NCBI GenBank assembly: GCA_037576195.1
Contig: CM075101.1
Coordinates: 6,696,001 to 6,760,000, forward strand
Direction: 5' to 3'
Length of the DNA: 64,000 nt
From: Phytoseiulus persimilis
Lineage: Eukaryota > Arthropoda > Arachnida > Mesostigmata > Phytoseiidae
Position 1 is the first letter of the stretch. Every line of letters begins with the position of its first letter. This document shows positions 50,125 to 61,320 of this stretch, in pieces. The notes beneath the pieces were generated by a model, which searched no databases, was not told the origin of the DNA, and worked only from the letters and a program-made list of their open reading frames with translations. The position numbers were made by a program, and so were the translations under genes.

Positions 50125-52503
50125 ATGCTGAAGCGCCGGAAGCAGGTTCTGAAATGGGAGGAAAAGCGCCGCAACATTGAGAAAACGTGGCTCGACTTTG
50201 CGCTCGAACCTTGTCCCTCGTAAACTGGGCTTGCCCCCCGTTGGGGTTTAGAGCAATAATCTTAGAATAGAACAACCCACCCCGGATTCACCCGGGTCCA
50301 GGCCGCAGTCGGTTACCCGGTTCTCTTCGTGGGGAAGGATCGTCTCCGAATCCAGGAGCTGAAGAGTCCTCTATGAAACGCTGGCGCCGTTTCCTGAGAA
50401 GTTGCAATGACGACGGTGGGAGCTCGTAGAAAAGAATGAGCTCTGTCCCTCTCGGGAATCGAGGGATTTCGTGGGCATGCTAGTACAGCCAAGGGTCGAC
50501 GTCCGGCGCGGGCCTCGAACCGCACGTGAGCCGTCAGCAAGTTCCACGTCGCATCCACACCGAGCACTTCCCTTGAGCCAAGATGATGCGAGTGTGGATT
50601 CTGAGCGCAACGCTCCCGAGAGGAGTTCGATATCCAGCCGATTTGATCGTTCAACAGATCTGAAAGCACGAATCATTTCAGGTTCACAGAGAAGATATGG
50701 GAAGTCCTTTACAGTTGGTGGTTCAACGCCATCGTAGTGCTGCTGGTCTGTGTACAGAGTTTCAGCGTTTTCATCGTCACTTTCATTGACACGGAAAAGA
50801 TGAGGATCAAGGGTTAGTAGTGAGCGAACCCCTCCTCCGTCTCCTCCGTCAGAAATGTATGGCGGCGGTGTAGAGTAGCGTTGCCACGAGCGCGCGCGTT
50901 ACGAAGCCGGAAGCTCTCGGAGCTAGCACCTCGTTCACGCATCACGCACTCAGTATATCTTTCGGACGGCACGGGCACGCGGATCTGAATCCAACACTGG
51001 CTCACAGCTGTTTTTGTTCTCAACAAGCAGAATACTCGCCGGAAAATCCGTTAGCCATGTGGCGGAACTGCAGCGAATTCCGGCCTTCATTCCTCAACAA
51101 CGCAGATCCTGAAGGTCCTCGGATGGTCTGTGGAACTCTGATACTGAGCATTCAGCTCTTATTTTTCGTCGAAGTTGTCGTCAAGCTCGCGACCGGTATC
51201 GGCCGGTTCGACTTTGACGTTTTCGAGGTGAGTGAGGCGGCTTCCCGACCAGCTCGCTCGTAAGCAGTCTGCGATGCTCTGAGACTCCCACCGATTCGAA
51301 AGGTGAGGAGACTCATCCGTGTTTCCAGAAGTCTCCTGAATCGATCTCAGATTGACTGATCTCTTGCAGATAGCTGATATCGTGTTCGTGGTGGGAACAA
51401 CCGGATTCAGCGTCTACTACACAGTTTGTCTTCCGAGGACTCACAAGAGTCGCTACTTACAATTCTTAGTTCTTGTTCGATTGCTTCGCGTGGTGCGCGT
51501 GGTGCAAGCTCTTGCCGAATGCCAGAACCGAGATCTGACGGACTTGCTTAAAGACACCCAGCGTTTTAAGGAGGTTTCCGACAACAAAGCTGAGATTCTT
51601 CTTCTGAAACTCGAGGATTGCAGGGTAGCGTGAGCGACGGACTTTCTCCAGCCCATTTCATGAATCTGATCCGCTCTGAAGCTTCTCAAGTTATCCCCAA
51701 TTTTCCAGCAAGAGATTGCACAGTTGAGGAGGGAAGAAGACAAGCGTTCCAAGAAAGGGCCCGCGAACCGACGACTGCGCGGAACCCAGTCGCTAACTTC
51801 AATCTATGAGCCAGCGGTTCAGAATTACGTTCGACAGAAAGTCAAAACGCAACCCTCTGTCGAAATCAATATTCAGACCCAAACAGAAGGTTTCTCATGC
51901 GACCGATGTCGGCTCCCACAATCGGTGGAATTCATGGCGACTCGTCTCAGCTTTCTGACTGTGAGAGGCGCTCTGAATGAAGTTGAGGCCCAAGCCCGAC
52001 TGTCGCAAATGTCGGCGGGAGCGCAGACCGTCCCTCATCCGAGGGCGGCTCTCATCACGAGCGCCGCAAGCGATCGACGTGCCGAGCGCTTCTCTCGCCG
52101 GGTTTCGCATTCGTTGCTAGTCGGCCAGATGTGCTCGACCCCAACGATTTCGCCAGGGCTGATTTCCATGGAGAGCGGGTACAATTCCTCAATGTCGTCG
52201 GACAGGTATCGACAGTCCACCAGTTCGCCCTTCTCCGTTTACAGGTGATCGCTCTTTTCCAGCCGTCGTATTGTTTGAAAAACTCATCCAAATCAGAGGG
52301 AAGCTCGAGTTGTCTGGGCGCACGGCTGAGCAGTGATTCCAGAGCCGTTCTTTCCTTCCAGCGAGAGTATTCCCACAACATCGAGCTCATATTATTCGTC
52401 GCGACGGAACACAGTGTTCCTCTTTCCCGATGCTCGACACAATGATAGCCTCGAATCTCAGGTGAATGAATATGAAAAACGGAAGATTTCCATAACAAGC
52501 AAC

Positions 52504-52545
<42 letters not shown>

Positions 52546-52675
52546 AATTATTCAACCAGGAATAGCAGCATTGACGGAATCTTTTCAAATCTCTCTTTTG
52601 CAGACCGGGACCATTGAACTCAACGTGCTGGACGAAGTATCCGAAGTCAGCCCCGCCGAGGGCTCCGACGTGTGA
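50125..52675 (+). CDS. Hv1/TMEM266-family voltage-sensor protein with long cytoplasmic tail
   Basis: Exons 50125-50219, 50682-50812, 51031-51227, 51370-51624, 51709-52244, 52362-52461 and 52604-52675 join in phase into about 461 residues. Four helices match the Hv1 voltage-sensor domain. S1 is WWFNAIVVLLVCVQSFSVF (46-62). S2 is IQLLFFVEVVVKL with Glu123 and Lys127. S3 is FEIADIVFVV with Asp144, nearly identical to Hv1. S4 is LVRLLRVVRVVQAL with Arg178, Arg181 and Arg184. A coiled coil follows (LKDTQRFKEVS to QEIAQLRREED), as in dimeric Hv1. The S1 aspartate needed for proton selectivity in Hv1 aligns with Gln57, and the second S3 acid is lost, so it is probably a sensor or a channel of different selectivity, closer in build to TMEM266. 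The tail of about 240 residues is Ser-rich. The first exon is the least certain. The end could also be a donor (GACGT|gtgagt) leading to more exons. Confidence 0.82.
52505..52542 (+). repeat. (AG)19 microsatellite in intron of the voltage-sensor gene
   Basis: Nineteen uninterrupted AG units between the sixth and seventh coding exons, 61 bases before the last acceptor. On the other strand it is a (CT)n tract. Confidence 0.95.
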
Positions 52676-54131
52676 GTTTCCTCTTCTCGAGTAGAATAGC
52701 CGCCGAAAAAGTGGAACTCTGCTGCAACGGCAATGAGGGATTCGGATGAGTCCTCGTCGGGGATGCTTGCGAATACCCTCCAAGAACGACCCGACCCGGA
52801 AAACAGCAAGATACGTTCTTCTCGGAAAGGAGAACATCAGCTGACACACCAACTGCATAAAATGGTCAGCGTGCTCCGGTAGCGAGCGCTGAATGCCGGT
52901 TGATCTAGGGCTACTTGTGTTGAGGGAAGCTTGTGGTGCGAACATCGTTCCCTCCACCGAGGCAAAACTCTTTGAAGTCGAATGCTTTCGGTTTCTCGGT
53001 TACTCGAATTCGCAGGTTGAGTGGTGATCATTGAGAGCTGTGGAGTCGTCGGGGGCAAGGCGACGGATCGGTGGAAATGGGAGGGAGCGACGCTCCTGGA
53101 AACCTTCGAGTTCCGCCCCTGCCGGCTCCTTGGCTCACCGCGACACTGGGCGCGAGCTTGCTCATGAATTTAGCGAATTCATCCGTGAGGAACGGTGACG
53201 CGGAAGTAATCTCCCGTTTCTAACTCACATCGAACTCATTCAGATCACCCAACGAACGACGGAAGAATCAAAATGAGGAGACGATTGTGTCGACAAGTTT
53301 CGGGTGAGCCAGATTCAATGCTGGAAAATGCCGCCGTGCGGAACCAGCGTCGCGCATGCGTTATGGGTCCGACCAATCAGAACATTCCGGAGATCGCAAC
53401 AAGATCTCTCCAGCAATCAAGCTGGCGTTATCGGAAACAGGCGAGAACTTGAGATTCCATCGATGATTGACTTCCGTCTTCCAGGATCCTTGTCTCGGAC
53501 GATATCAGCGAGTCGAGCGAAGGGATCGTCAGGGAACTTGACGACGAGGAAGTCAGTGCTTTCCGTTCGCTGGATACAATCTATCTTGGATGATATACGC
53601 TTGAATGTTGCAATCGACGTACAGCCACGGATCGTTTTTTAGAACCATCGTACAATTTTTTCCCAGGTCGGGAGTGCCGGAGCCGAACAAATCAGCGCTG
53701 CCAGCACCGATCCATCCGTCGCTTGGCGTTGATCCCGACCATGCGCCGCTCCAAGCTTTCTCAGCGAATTATTGTATCCTTCAAATTCCTCTAAACGTAC
53801 TCGGACATCGCACGGAAGAGTTTTCGGAACAGCCTTGAAGTCCAGCTGGTCGAACTCGGTATTCGTCCGACCAAATATGGAACGAGGAGCCAAATTCCAC
53901 ATCGAGGACAGAGTTGAGATAGCTCAGAGAACGGTCTGAAACGCGCTCACATGGAACTGTTGGAGCGCGGTTTCAGGGGTCCGTTGCCTCAGTGAATTTC
54001 TTCCCCTCCTTGCTTTTCGAGCTCCGATTCGGTTCGCGCGATCACAGACCTCTTAGTACCAGCCGGCTCCTCCGGATGCCGAGCATCACTACGAATCGTG
54101 ATGATGGAGAGAGTTGCCGCGAGAACTGAAC

Positions 54132-54689
54132 ATGAAAGAAGACAATCGAACAGTACAAATCGCGTGGCAGGGGTGCGTGCCCAAATCTCCGCGGAACTCA
54201 AACACATGCAAACGAGCAGAAAGGCGAGGAACTAACAATTCGACAAAGCACATACCCTGCGTGTTGGAGGCGACACCAGCGACGCTTACACAACGCGCAC
54301 TAGAGGCTGCTCTAAAACATTTCGCCCGTGGGCGAGCAGCACCTACCCATCCCCAGAAAAGAGGAACCAATAGCCATACGCAGCAATCACTCGACTATGC
54401 CGACGTTCTTGAAGACATTCAGGGAAGAAACCCGCGTCGATGCTGTGGAATGAGCTCAGCATATTCTTATCATCCTTTGAAGCTGCGTCCGGAAACGCCG
54501 GGGACATCGACTCGGTCCATGCTTGCGGAAAAGCAAGAAGATGATCCCGAAGGAGTCCAACAGATGAGCGAAGAGCGGCACCGGGAGTTGGGTCGCTCCG
54601 CGGCGCGTCACGATCTCTCGGGCGCACGACGGCGATTCTGCTCGCGACTGAATCGTATCCCAGCTCGAGTTCCGGGCGAGCAGCAGTAA
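54132..54689 (+). CDS. Candidate intronless frame, unknown protein
   Basis: An uninterrupted frame of 185 codons from ATG 54132 (MKEDNRTVQIAWQG) to TAA. It is basic, Arg- and Gln-rich, without hydrophobic segments or known domain, and ends RIPARVPGEQQ. A 156-codon minus frame (54343-54813) covers much of the same DNA and is equally protein-like, so the strand is uncertain. Chance alone could give about one frame this long in the window. Confidence 0.25.
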   Translation: MKEDNRTVQIAWQGCVPKSPRNSNTCKRAERRGTNNSTKHIPCVLEATPATLTQRALEAALKHFARGRAAPTHPQKRGTNSHTQQSLDYADVLEDIQGRNPRRCCGMSSAYSYHPLKLRPETPGTSTRSMLAEKQEDDPEGVQQMSEERHRELGRSAARHDLSGARRRFCSRLNRIPARVPGEQQ

Positions 54690-56565
54690 CGATTTCACGA
54701 TAGATCGAACCTTGCCATTGCATATTCAAATGACACCCCCTCGTAAATACCCAGCATGTCAGGAAGGAAAATAACCCGTAGTTCGCGATGTTTTGGAACT
54801 GAGCACAACCCAACTCGATGCCCCTGATCTCTGAGCGTCACTCCGCATAGTTCGGGCGCGAGCGCCCTCGCTCTTTCTCGCTTTCACGAAATTCCCTTAT
54901 TCCCGAAATATTTCATTGTAAGATGATACCGCGCTCTGGTGCACCTTCGCTCTTGAGAAGGTTTGGGAATTCCTCCGACGTCACGATTCTTCGGCAAGTG
55001 ACATCACTCGCCCTCTCCGCTGCGTAAAATGTATTGGAAATGAACCCCGTTAGACACCCTATACGAGTTCTGCGCACCGTCTTTATTATGTGTCATGGCG
55101 TTTTTCGTTAAGAGCATTGCGCATGCGAACGTTCGCCTCTGCAGTCCAGGAAAAAGCTAACTTCTTTGAAAAGTTGGCAATCGGTCTCATTCTCAGTTGA
55201 GATTGCTCTATGCTACACGGGCTTCAACCACCACTTCGGAAGCGTTCTAATAAGTTTCATTACCTAATCAAATCGTAAGAGAGATGACGATCTTTTTGTT
55301 TTTAGAGAGGGTGCAAGTGGTCATTCTTCCCACCGAAACCGTGCATCAATCGGGCGGGCGCCGCGCTTTTGTTTCTGAGCCGGGGTCTCAAATGTACATA
55401 CTTACAATTGGCGATTGTTGTCAGCTTGTCACCAATCGACCAGGAAGATCTGAGTTGTGAAGCCTCCAAAGAAATTATTCCAAGTGCATGATGACGTCTT
55501 CGAGAAAGGAGGAGGAGGATTGCGTTTCCACGTTGTATCGGAAAACACATATGTGCATACGAGCAAGAGTTTCGGCAATGTTTTCAGTCAAAAAAGTAGT
55601 TACTCATACGCCAGACTTCGAGGTAAACAGAAGAGGCTTCAGATTGATCATCTGAATCATATTTCATGCCGCCATGAACATTGACGTTGAGCCCGAGAAA
55701 CATCGAGACCGATCTCAGACTCATGTCCGCAGATGGGCGCTGTGCTTTATGAAGACTCCGAAGTTTTGAGTCGAACTGGGATCGGAGTTGACAGAGGAAG
55801 CTCATTTCGGAACGGAATTCGGGAAGTTGCATTCTGTCATGCTCAGAGTCGTTATGTCATCATGTGATCATCCATAGCTGAGACAATCTAGCTTCAATAA
55901 TGTCTTGAATGGAATCCTGTCGTCACGGCCTGTTTCTGGACTCACAAGCTGCTAGGCCCCCATCCTCCTCCAAGGGTCCTAAATGGAAGTTCCGAGGAAC
56001 CCCCTGATGGACTTCAACCGCTGTCGTCCCCATCCAGAATACTTCACATATCCTAGTAGAGTTTGTTTGTACGGAACTATAGCACCCACCAATCAGGGTT
56101 TCTCTCCACATCTATGTGGGCCACTGTTCGTATTTTATTCGCTCACCGAGCGCCTGCAGTCTTGAAAATATCTCCCAACTCTCAATAAACTCAAAACAAA
56201 CTTTTGTTCTCTGCGTTCTCCTCGAAATTTTTTTCGTCCAGTGGCGAAAAATGACTCGATGTTCAACCACCAACGAGGCAGCGTATGCAGGTGTGCTGCA
56301 AGCTCGGACCGTACAGGTATCCGAGGATACAGCTTAATAATTTTGTTTCATGCGGCAACGACTGGTTGCATTCCCTACGTGTTGTAATTTGATTGAGCCA
56401 GTGCTCCACCTCACGAACTCCAGGAGGATATCGAAACGACATCTAGGATCTCGTTCCCTCGATTTCATATCCCAGCTCTCCCGTTCCAATCCCGGAGAAC
56501 GGCCTGCGAAATCGCGATCAAGCATAGCTACATTATCGATCGGAAAATGTTTCGACCTTTCTCCA

Positions 56566-56571
56566 TTTATT
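56566..56571 (-). promoter_or_regulatory. Possible polyadenylation signal of DARS2
   Basis: AATAAA on the minus strand begins only six bases after the DARS2 stop codon, so the 3' UTR would be very short. A second minus-strand AATAAA lies near 56136 and is the alternative. Confidence 0.35.
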
Positions 56572-56577
56572 GAGAGT

Positions 56578-59516
56578 TCACTCGGCGGTCTCTGCTGTCG
56601 TTCTCTTTCTCTCAGATCTGAGCTGTTTCAAATGAAAGTATTCAAGATCGTCGTCAGTCAACTCTCTTGGAGCGTCGGCCATCAGATCCCGCCCCTCATT
56701 TGTCTTGGGGAAGGCGATTACATCACGTATCGATGGTACGTTGCATAAAATAGCCATAAGACGATCCAATCCCAACGCAAAACCGCCATGAGGAGGAGCG
56801 CCGCTATCTAAGGCGTTGAGGAGATGCTGCAACTCCGCACAATCCTCTTGGAGCAACTCTTGTAGGATTTTCCTGTAAGTCAGTTCTTGATTCAGTTCAG
56901 CTCATCTTCCAGAAACGTCTCTATGATCGGGTACGTTTTGGCTTCTTCGGATCCTACTGCTCAATGAGCTTCGAGTCGCCATCCCAACTGAGACTCACTT
57001 TTGAAGGCTCGACGAATGTATCCGGATGGACCCTCCTCCGACCTCCCATCCGTTTACGACGAGATCAAAATGCTGACCTTTGACCTTCAAGGGGTCGGTG
57101 TCGAGATATCCGATGTCATCGATACGCGGTGCAGTGAACGGGTGATGCTCCGAGATCAGATTGCCATTCTGGCCCTCCGAAAACAGAGGGAAGTCGGTGA
57201 TCCAGACAAATTGGAAATCTGTGAGGCAAGGGATAGGCTGGCCTCGAAAAACTTCGGCAGGGATCCAGTCGGAAGTTATGCGACGAGCTTTCGGGGAGAC
57301 AAAAAGTGATGCACATCCATGTCTGAAGCTCACCATTTTCCTTGCCCTGTAGGAGGCCGGACATTTGTGCGAAATCGGTTCTGACTTTTCCGAGCGTTTT
57401 CAGAACGGAGCTCTCTGGTCCCCAAGCGGTGATTGTCATGGAGCTCTTCTCTAGACTACTCCTCTCCACCAGGTGCATAATCGGTGATTTGACGGTTCCA
57501 TCTTCACGTGCTATCACTTCCGATATACCTGTGGGGATGATTCGGACACCAACTGAGACCCGCCCTCACATGACGTCTCGCATTTGGCGAAGTGCGGGAC
57601 ACGCCGTAAAATGTTCACGTGTTCCTCCTCCATGTTATGTCAACTTTCCTCTAAGTCTACAAGGTTCGTACCTGGCAGTCCAAACTGTTTAGCCGTCCTC
57701 TGCCATTCCTGCAAATGCTTTTTTTTCACCAGCTCGTTTCCTCCGGGCAACCGTAGAGCTTTGATGCAATGACCCTTGGGTAAACTTTTGACCAACGTTG
57801 GCAGAAGCTCCTGCGCATCTTCGATGAAGAGGTCGTAACGCAGGTCTGGTTTATCAGAACCATACTTGGCCATGGCTTCCCGGTGAGAAATTCTGCGAAA
57901 CGGTTGCAATATTGTCGGCCATACCCCTCGGACCAAGTCTTCTAGAAGACTCATCAAATCCTGCATGGTCACGAAGGACATTTCGATATCGACCTGTGTG
58001 AACTCCGGTTGACGATCGGGCCTGGCTCCTTCATCGCGGTAGCATCGGGCGACCTAGGAAAATAGTGATAGTGTCAATAAGATGAACGATAGATCCAGAC
58101 GAGTCTTGGCATCGATGAACGCCGACTGCCGAGCTTTCCACGATATCTGTGAGAGAGCTCAAGTTTGTGAACTCAGTCACCTGGAAATAGCGGTCGATCG
58201 CACCGACCATCAGCAGCTGCTTGAATTGTTGAGGACTCTGTACTAGGGAATAGAACTCGTGGGGGTGTGAATGACAAGCCACTGGGAACTCCTTAGCTCC
58301 CCCAGGAGTGCGTCGGAACAGCGTTGGCGTTTCAACCTGTGGAGGATGTTCAGAAGATTCCCTTAACCTGATCAAGCGGGTCTGATAGAATCTCCCTAAA
58401 ACTCCAGTCCAGAGCAACAGTTCCTTCTCGGCTGTGTATGTTTTTTCATGTTATAGATGCGTGTCCGCGCTAGCTGATCGGGATTCGAACCTCACAGAAA
58501 CCATAATTATCGATGAGTCGAGTACGGAACGCATTTGTCAGTTTCGATCGCAATCTCAAGTTTCGCTGCATTTCCTCGTGACGTAAATCGATATACCTGA
58601 AAGTCAGATAGCCCATCGATTACCTCCTTGATAGTCGCGCCAGTATTCCGCGGGATGGCATTGGACTTCAATGTATTCCTTGGTTGGAGACTTTTTCGAT
58701 TTTAATGCGCTCTGACCGATGTTCGAGGCGCAACATCTCGTTCTTTTTCTGATACTCGCGTGGCTGGAAAGGGATTTCTCCACATGGGTTCAGGACTGTC
58801 ATTTCGTCCGCTATGATCTCCACCTGTCCCGTCGTCATGTCTCGACGCGCTTGACCATCAGGACGCCTGACAACCTGCAAGAGGATCAGAGATCGTCACC
58901 TTTCGAGCTTTCCAGCACCCGTCTTTCCAAGGCTACACTATCCCCACGTATTAGTCACGAATTTCCAATATTTCGGGTTAGGGACATCAGAAGCATATCG
59001 GACTCGATAGGAGAGAGTAGGCTTGTTTTGGATTGAATATAACTAATCGTCTTAGTCTGATTCCGTGGATATGATATGATCCCACCCTCAAGTCCACGGA
59101 TGGCGACACCAGGAAGGAGTCTCTGGTACTTACAGTGCCCTTGACTCGTAACACGCTTTCGATCGGTGTCTTCTCCATAGTGTGCGCCAATGATTTGTTG
59201 AGAACGACCTGGGGATGCTTGTCAGTTTTACGAGAACGCAGTTGCATATTTTTCGGCGATCATCAAATCGCACCTCAGGAATCAATCCTTTGCTTCGAAC
59301 AATCTAGCTGACCTGTGTGACACCGAATCCATCCCTGAGGAGGAAAAACTGCATCCGTTTGAACTGAAGCCATCCGAATAAGGTAACTCTCGTGCCGATG
59401 TCACTTTCGGTGACCTCACCACAAGTATGCGTTCGTTCTGAAATCGCAAGAGCCCACCTGATATCAGTAGATATCACACCTCCCGCAATCAATGAGCCGG
59501 TACCACGGAGTGACAT
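56578..59516 (-). CDS. DARS2: Mitochondrial aspartyl-tRNA synthetase
   Basis: Nine exons on the minus strand: 59516-59313, 59208-59134, 58874-58717, 58596-58491, 58336-58181, 58053-57672, 57552-57334, 57287-56999 and 56872-56578, all in phase, giving 627 residues (human DARS2 has 645). It charges mitochondrial tRNA-Asp. The N-terminal stretch before ERTHTCGEV is the likely mitochondrial presequence. The anticodon-binding OB fold follows ([14 protein letters not shown]). Class II motif 1 region includes [17 protein letters not shown] and [12 protein letters not shown]; motif 2 is [18 protein letters not shown]; the bacterial-type GAD insertion is replaced in the middle by a weakly conserved block; motif 3 is [13 protein letters not shown] near the end. 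The YRDE and GLDR signatures needed for ATP binding are intact. Introns are 46 to 259 bases, the shortest being 57333-57288. The start ATG 59516 is the first in frame for this exon. Confidence 0.96.
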
Positions 59517-60140
59517 AGAAGTCGAACTGCCGCTACCACATTCTCACAATCTTCACAAACCTGAAAATTTGTTCTGATTTTTGCTCTGGAAGCTGCTTGG
59601 CGCCGACGTCGGTGTACTCGGAGATAATTGGCGAACGTTAACATTAAGGTGTCTGGCTAGAGAGATCTTCCCATCGGTTTTTGTCACAGCAATCAGTGAA
59701 GAGAGCACACGGCGGGTTGCGCGAATTCCGCCAATGGAACTCATCGTTCTCCGAAGCAGGCTCACTCTGAAATGGCCAGCAAGAGGGTCAGCCAGCCTGA
59801 CATCCAATAATTCCTCTGCTGCAGGAGTATCGTTCAGCTAGCGAGTCATGGTCGGCAAGAGGTCCGCTCGTTTGCACAAGATTCATTCGCGAGTTTCCAA
59901 CCACTTCCAGTGTTTCTTCGACCCTCTGTCGTATGGAACGAAGGAATATCCTCTCCGCGCGGTTCGCTTCGTTTCGTAAACAAGATGAACGCATTGTGAA
60001 GACGCTGCGCGTTGAGCGGCCCGGCATTGCTCGAACTCATCGAAATCAAAACGCGCGTGTGGAATTTCGCTTCTGCCCCGGACATTCGGATGGAGGGACA
60101 ACGTCGTTCGACTCATTCTGGAGACGAAATGAGGCACATC
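59517..60140. other. DARS2 upstream region, no gene called
   Basis: About 620 bases between the DARS2 start and the end of the next minus-strand gene. Plus and minus frames overlap here (a 168-codon plus frame begins at 59933), but none has a domain or splice support. Confidence 0.4.
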
Positions 60141-61320
60141 TCAAACACTCTTCGTCGATCCGATCGAACCTCGATTTCCCGGAGAATCTTCGGAATTCGG
60201 AAGCTCGAAAATATATTTTCCATCTGTCTCCACCTCTCGATTATCATACTGAGATCAACGTCGGGCGCCCTAGTCTCCCTGACTCGACATCTTCCCTGCG
60301 CTTCAACGCCTGGAGAGATATAATTCACGCATCATCGCCGCGAATCTCCTCGAACTGGCTTCCACAACAGAGGAATAGAGAACCTCGGTCCTGTCGCGTT
60401 CCGAAGGACTGCTGTGGTCAGTGTCGACTTAAAATTTGAACAACCGTATGCGGGGAGCTACTATTCGCGTCCATGCACAGAAGGTCAGGATGGACGTCTA
60501 GAGTAGGAAGCCATAGGCTGATTCCAGTTTGTGAACCGGAAAGTCAAACAAGGGGAAACTATTCCTCGACTTACTCGTCTCGAATCGTCCCATTCCGAAA
60601 CGTGTCCCCGAAGAGTTTCCCAATGTCAATGTTCTCACTTGGAGGCGCTCTCGATGCCGCAGAATGGCCTTTCGACAGTTTTGACCGTTGATAGGGAGAT
60701 GTTGATTTTTTCCACAGCTGTGCTTGAGTGGTGAGCCTCGAGTTTAGCAGAGGATACGTGGATCGCTCTGGTTTCTGCACCAGTCTTCCGAAGACACTGC
60801 ACCCAGAAGCCAACTTCAACATCAGAGCTTCCAACTTTAATTCCGGATGAGCATGTTTCTTATCCTTCCAGATATCGACGAACAGTTCCTATCGTTTCAG
60901 ATCAGGATTCCAGACTTGAACTGACTGATCTCCTCGAAAAAGGATGCCGTGAACGGTTCCGTTGGCTCGCTTCTAGTCTCTTCAATTGCTGCTGTTCGCC
61001 GAATTCTACGTAAATAATCAGTTGAGGTCGAGAACGGAAGTATAATGAAGGAGAAACACGGTCGAACTGACGGCACGAATGACAGCTCTGTTCATAATCC
61101 TCGGAGCGATCAAGTGCCCCGCCGAAGAGAAAACGACGTGTTGATGATCTTCTCCCCAGTGGACTGCCTGTCTCCGACGGTATCCTCTCGGTGGAGGTAG
61201 CCAAAACGTATTCACCTCCAGAAAATCTGAGGTTTTCGTTGTAGACTATTGAGGGATCGCTGATCAATTTGTCGAGCTCATCGGCAACGACGCGATCATC
61301 GAGCCTGATGCTGCCGAAGA
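60141..61320 (-). CDS. Candidate four-exon gene with cold-shock-domain-like repeats, partial
   Basis: Four minus-strand exons join with matching phases and no forced sites: 61320-61216, 60834-60639, 60411-60329 and 60223-60141 (ends at TGA), about 155 residues. The order of motifs resembles serial cold-shock domains as in Unr/CSDE1: a domain start FGSIRLDD, a domain end DVEVGFWVQCLRKTGAETR then AIHV, a new start STVKTVERPFCGIES, and a second end HGKYIFELPNSEDSPGNRG. In Unr such repeats bind single-stranded RNA to control translation and mRNA decay. The RNP motifs are poorly kept, so the domain call is inference from pattern only. The 5' part must lie above 61320; the frame stays open to about 61345. 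A competing frame of exon two (starting 60834, donor gtaagt near 60571) is also open. Confidence 0.42.

Larger units (their letters stand above)
52676..56577. other. No defensible gene; one candidate intronless frame listed separately
   Basis: About 3.9 kb between convergent genes. Apart from the 54132-54689 frame, open frames are short and ambiguous. The 3' UTR of the voltage-sensor gene (from 52676) and of DARS2 (below 56578) must both lie here. From 55.0 to 56.5 kb the sequence is AT-richer with plus-strand AATAAA at about 56187. Confidence 0.4.

Noticed and set aside
52035-52220. Minus frame reading YLSDDIEELYPLSMEISPG
   Set aside because: It is the shadow of the fifth voltage-sensor exon, whose strand is fixed by homology and splice phase.
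58440-58500. GGTTCGAATCCC, a box-B-like tRNA motif on the minus strand
   Set aside because: It is the donor side of the fourth DARS2 exon (GAG|gttcga) and no cloverleaf can be folded around it.
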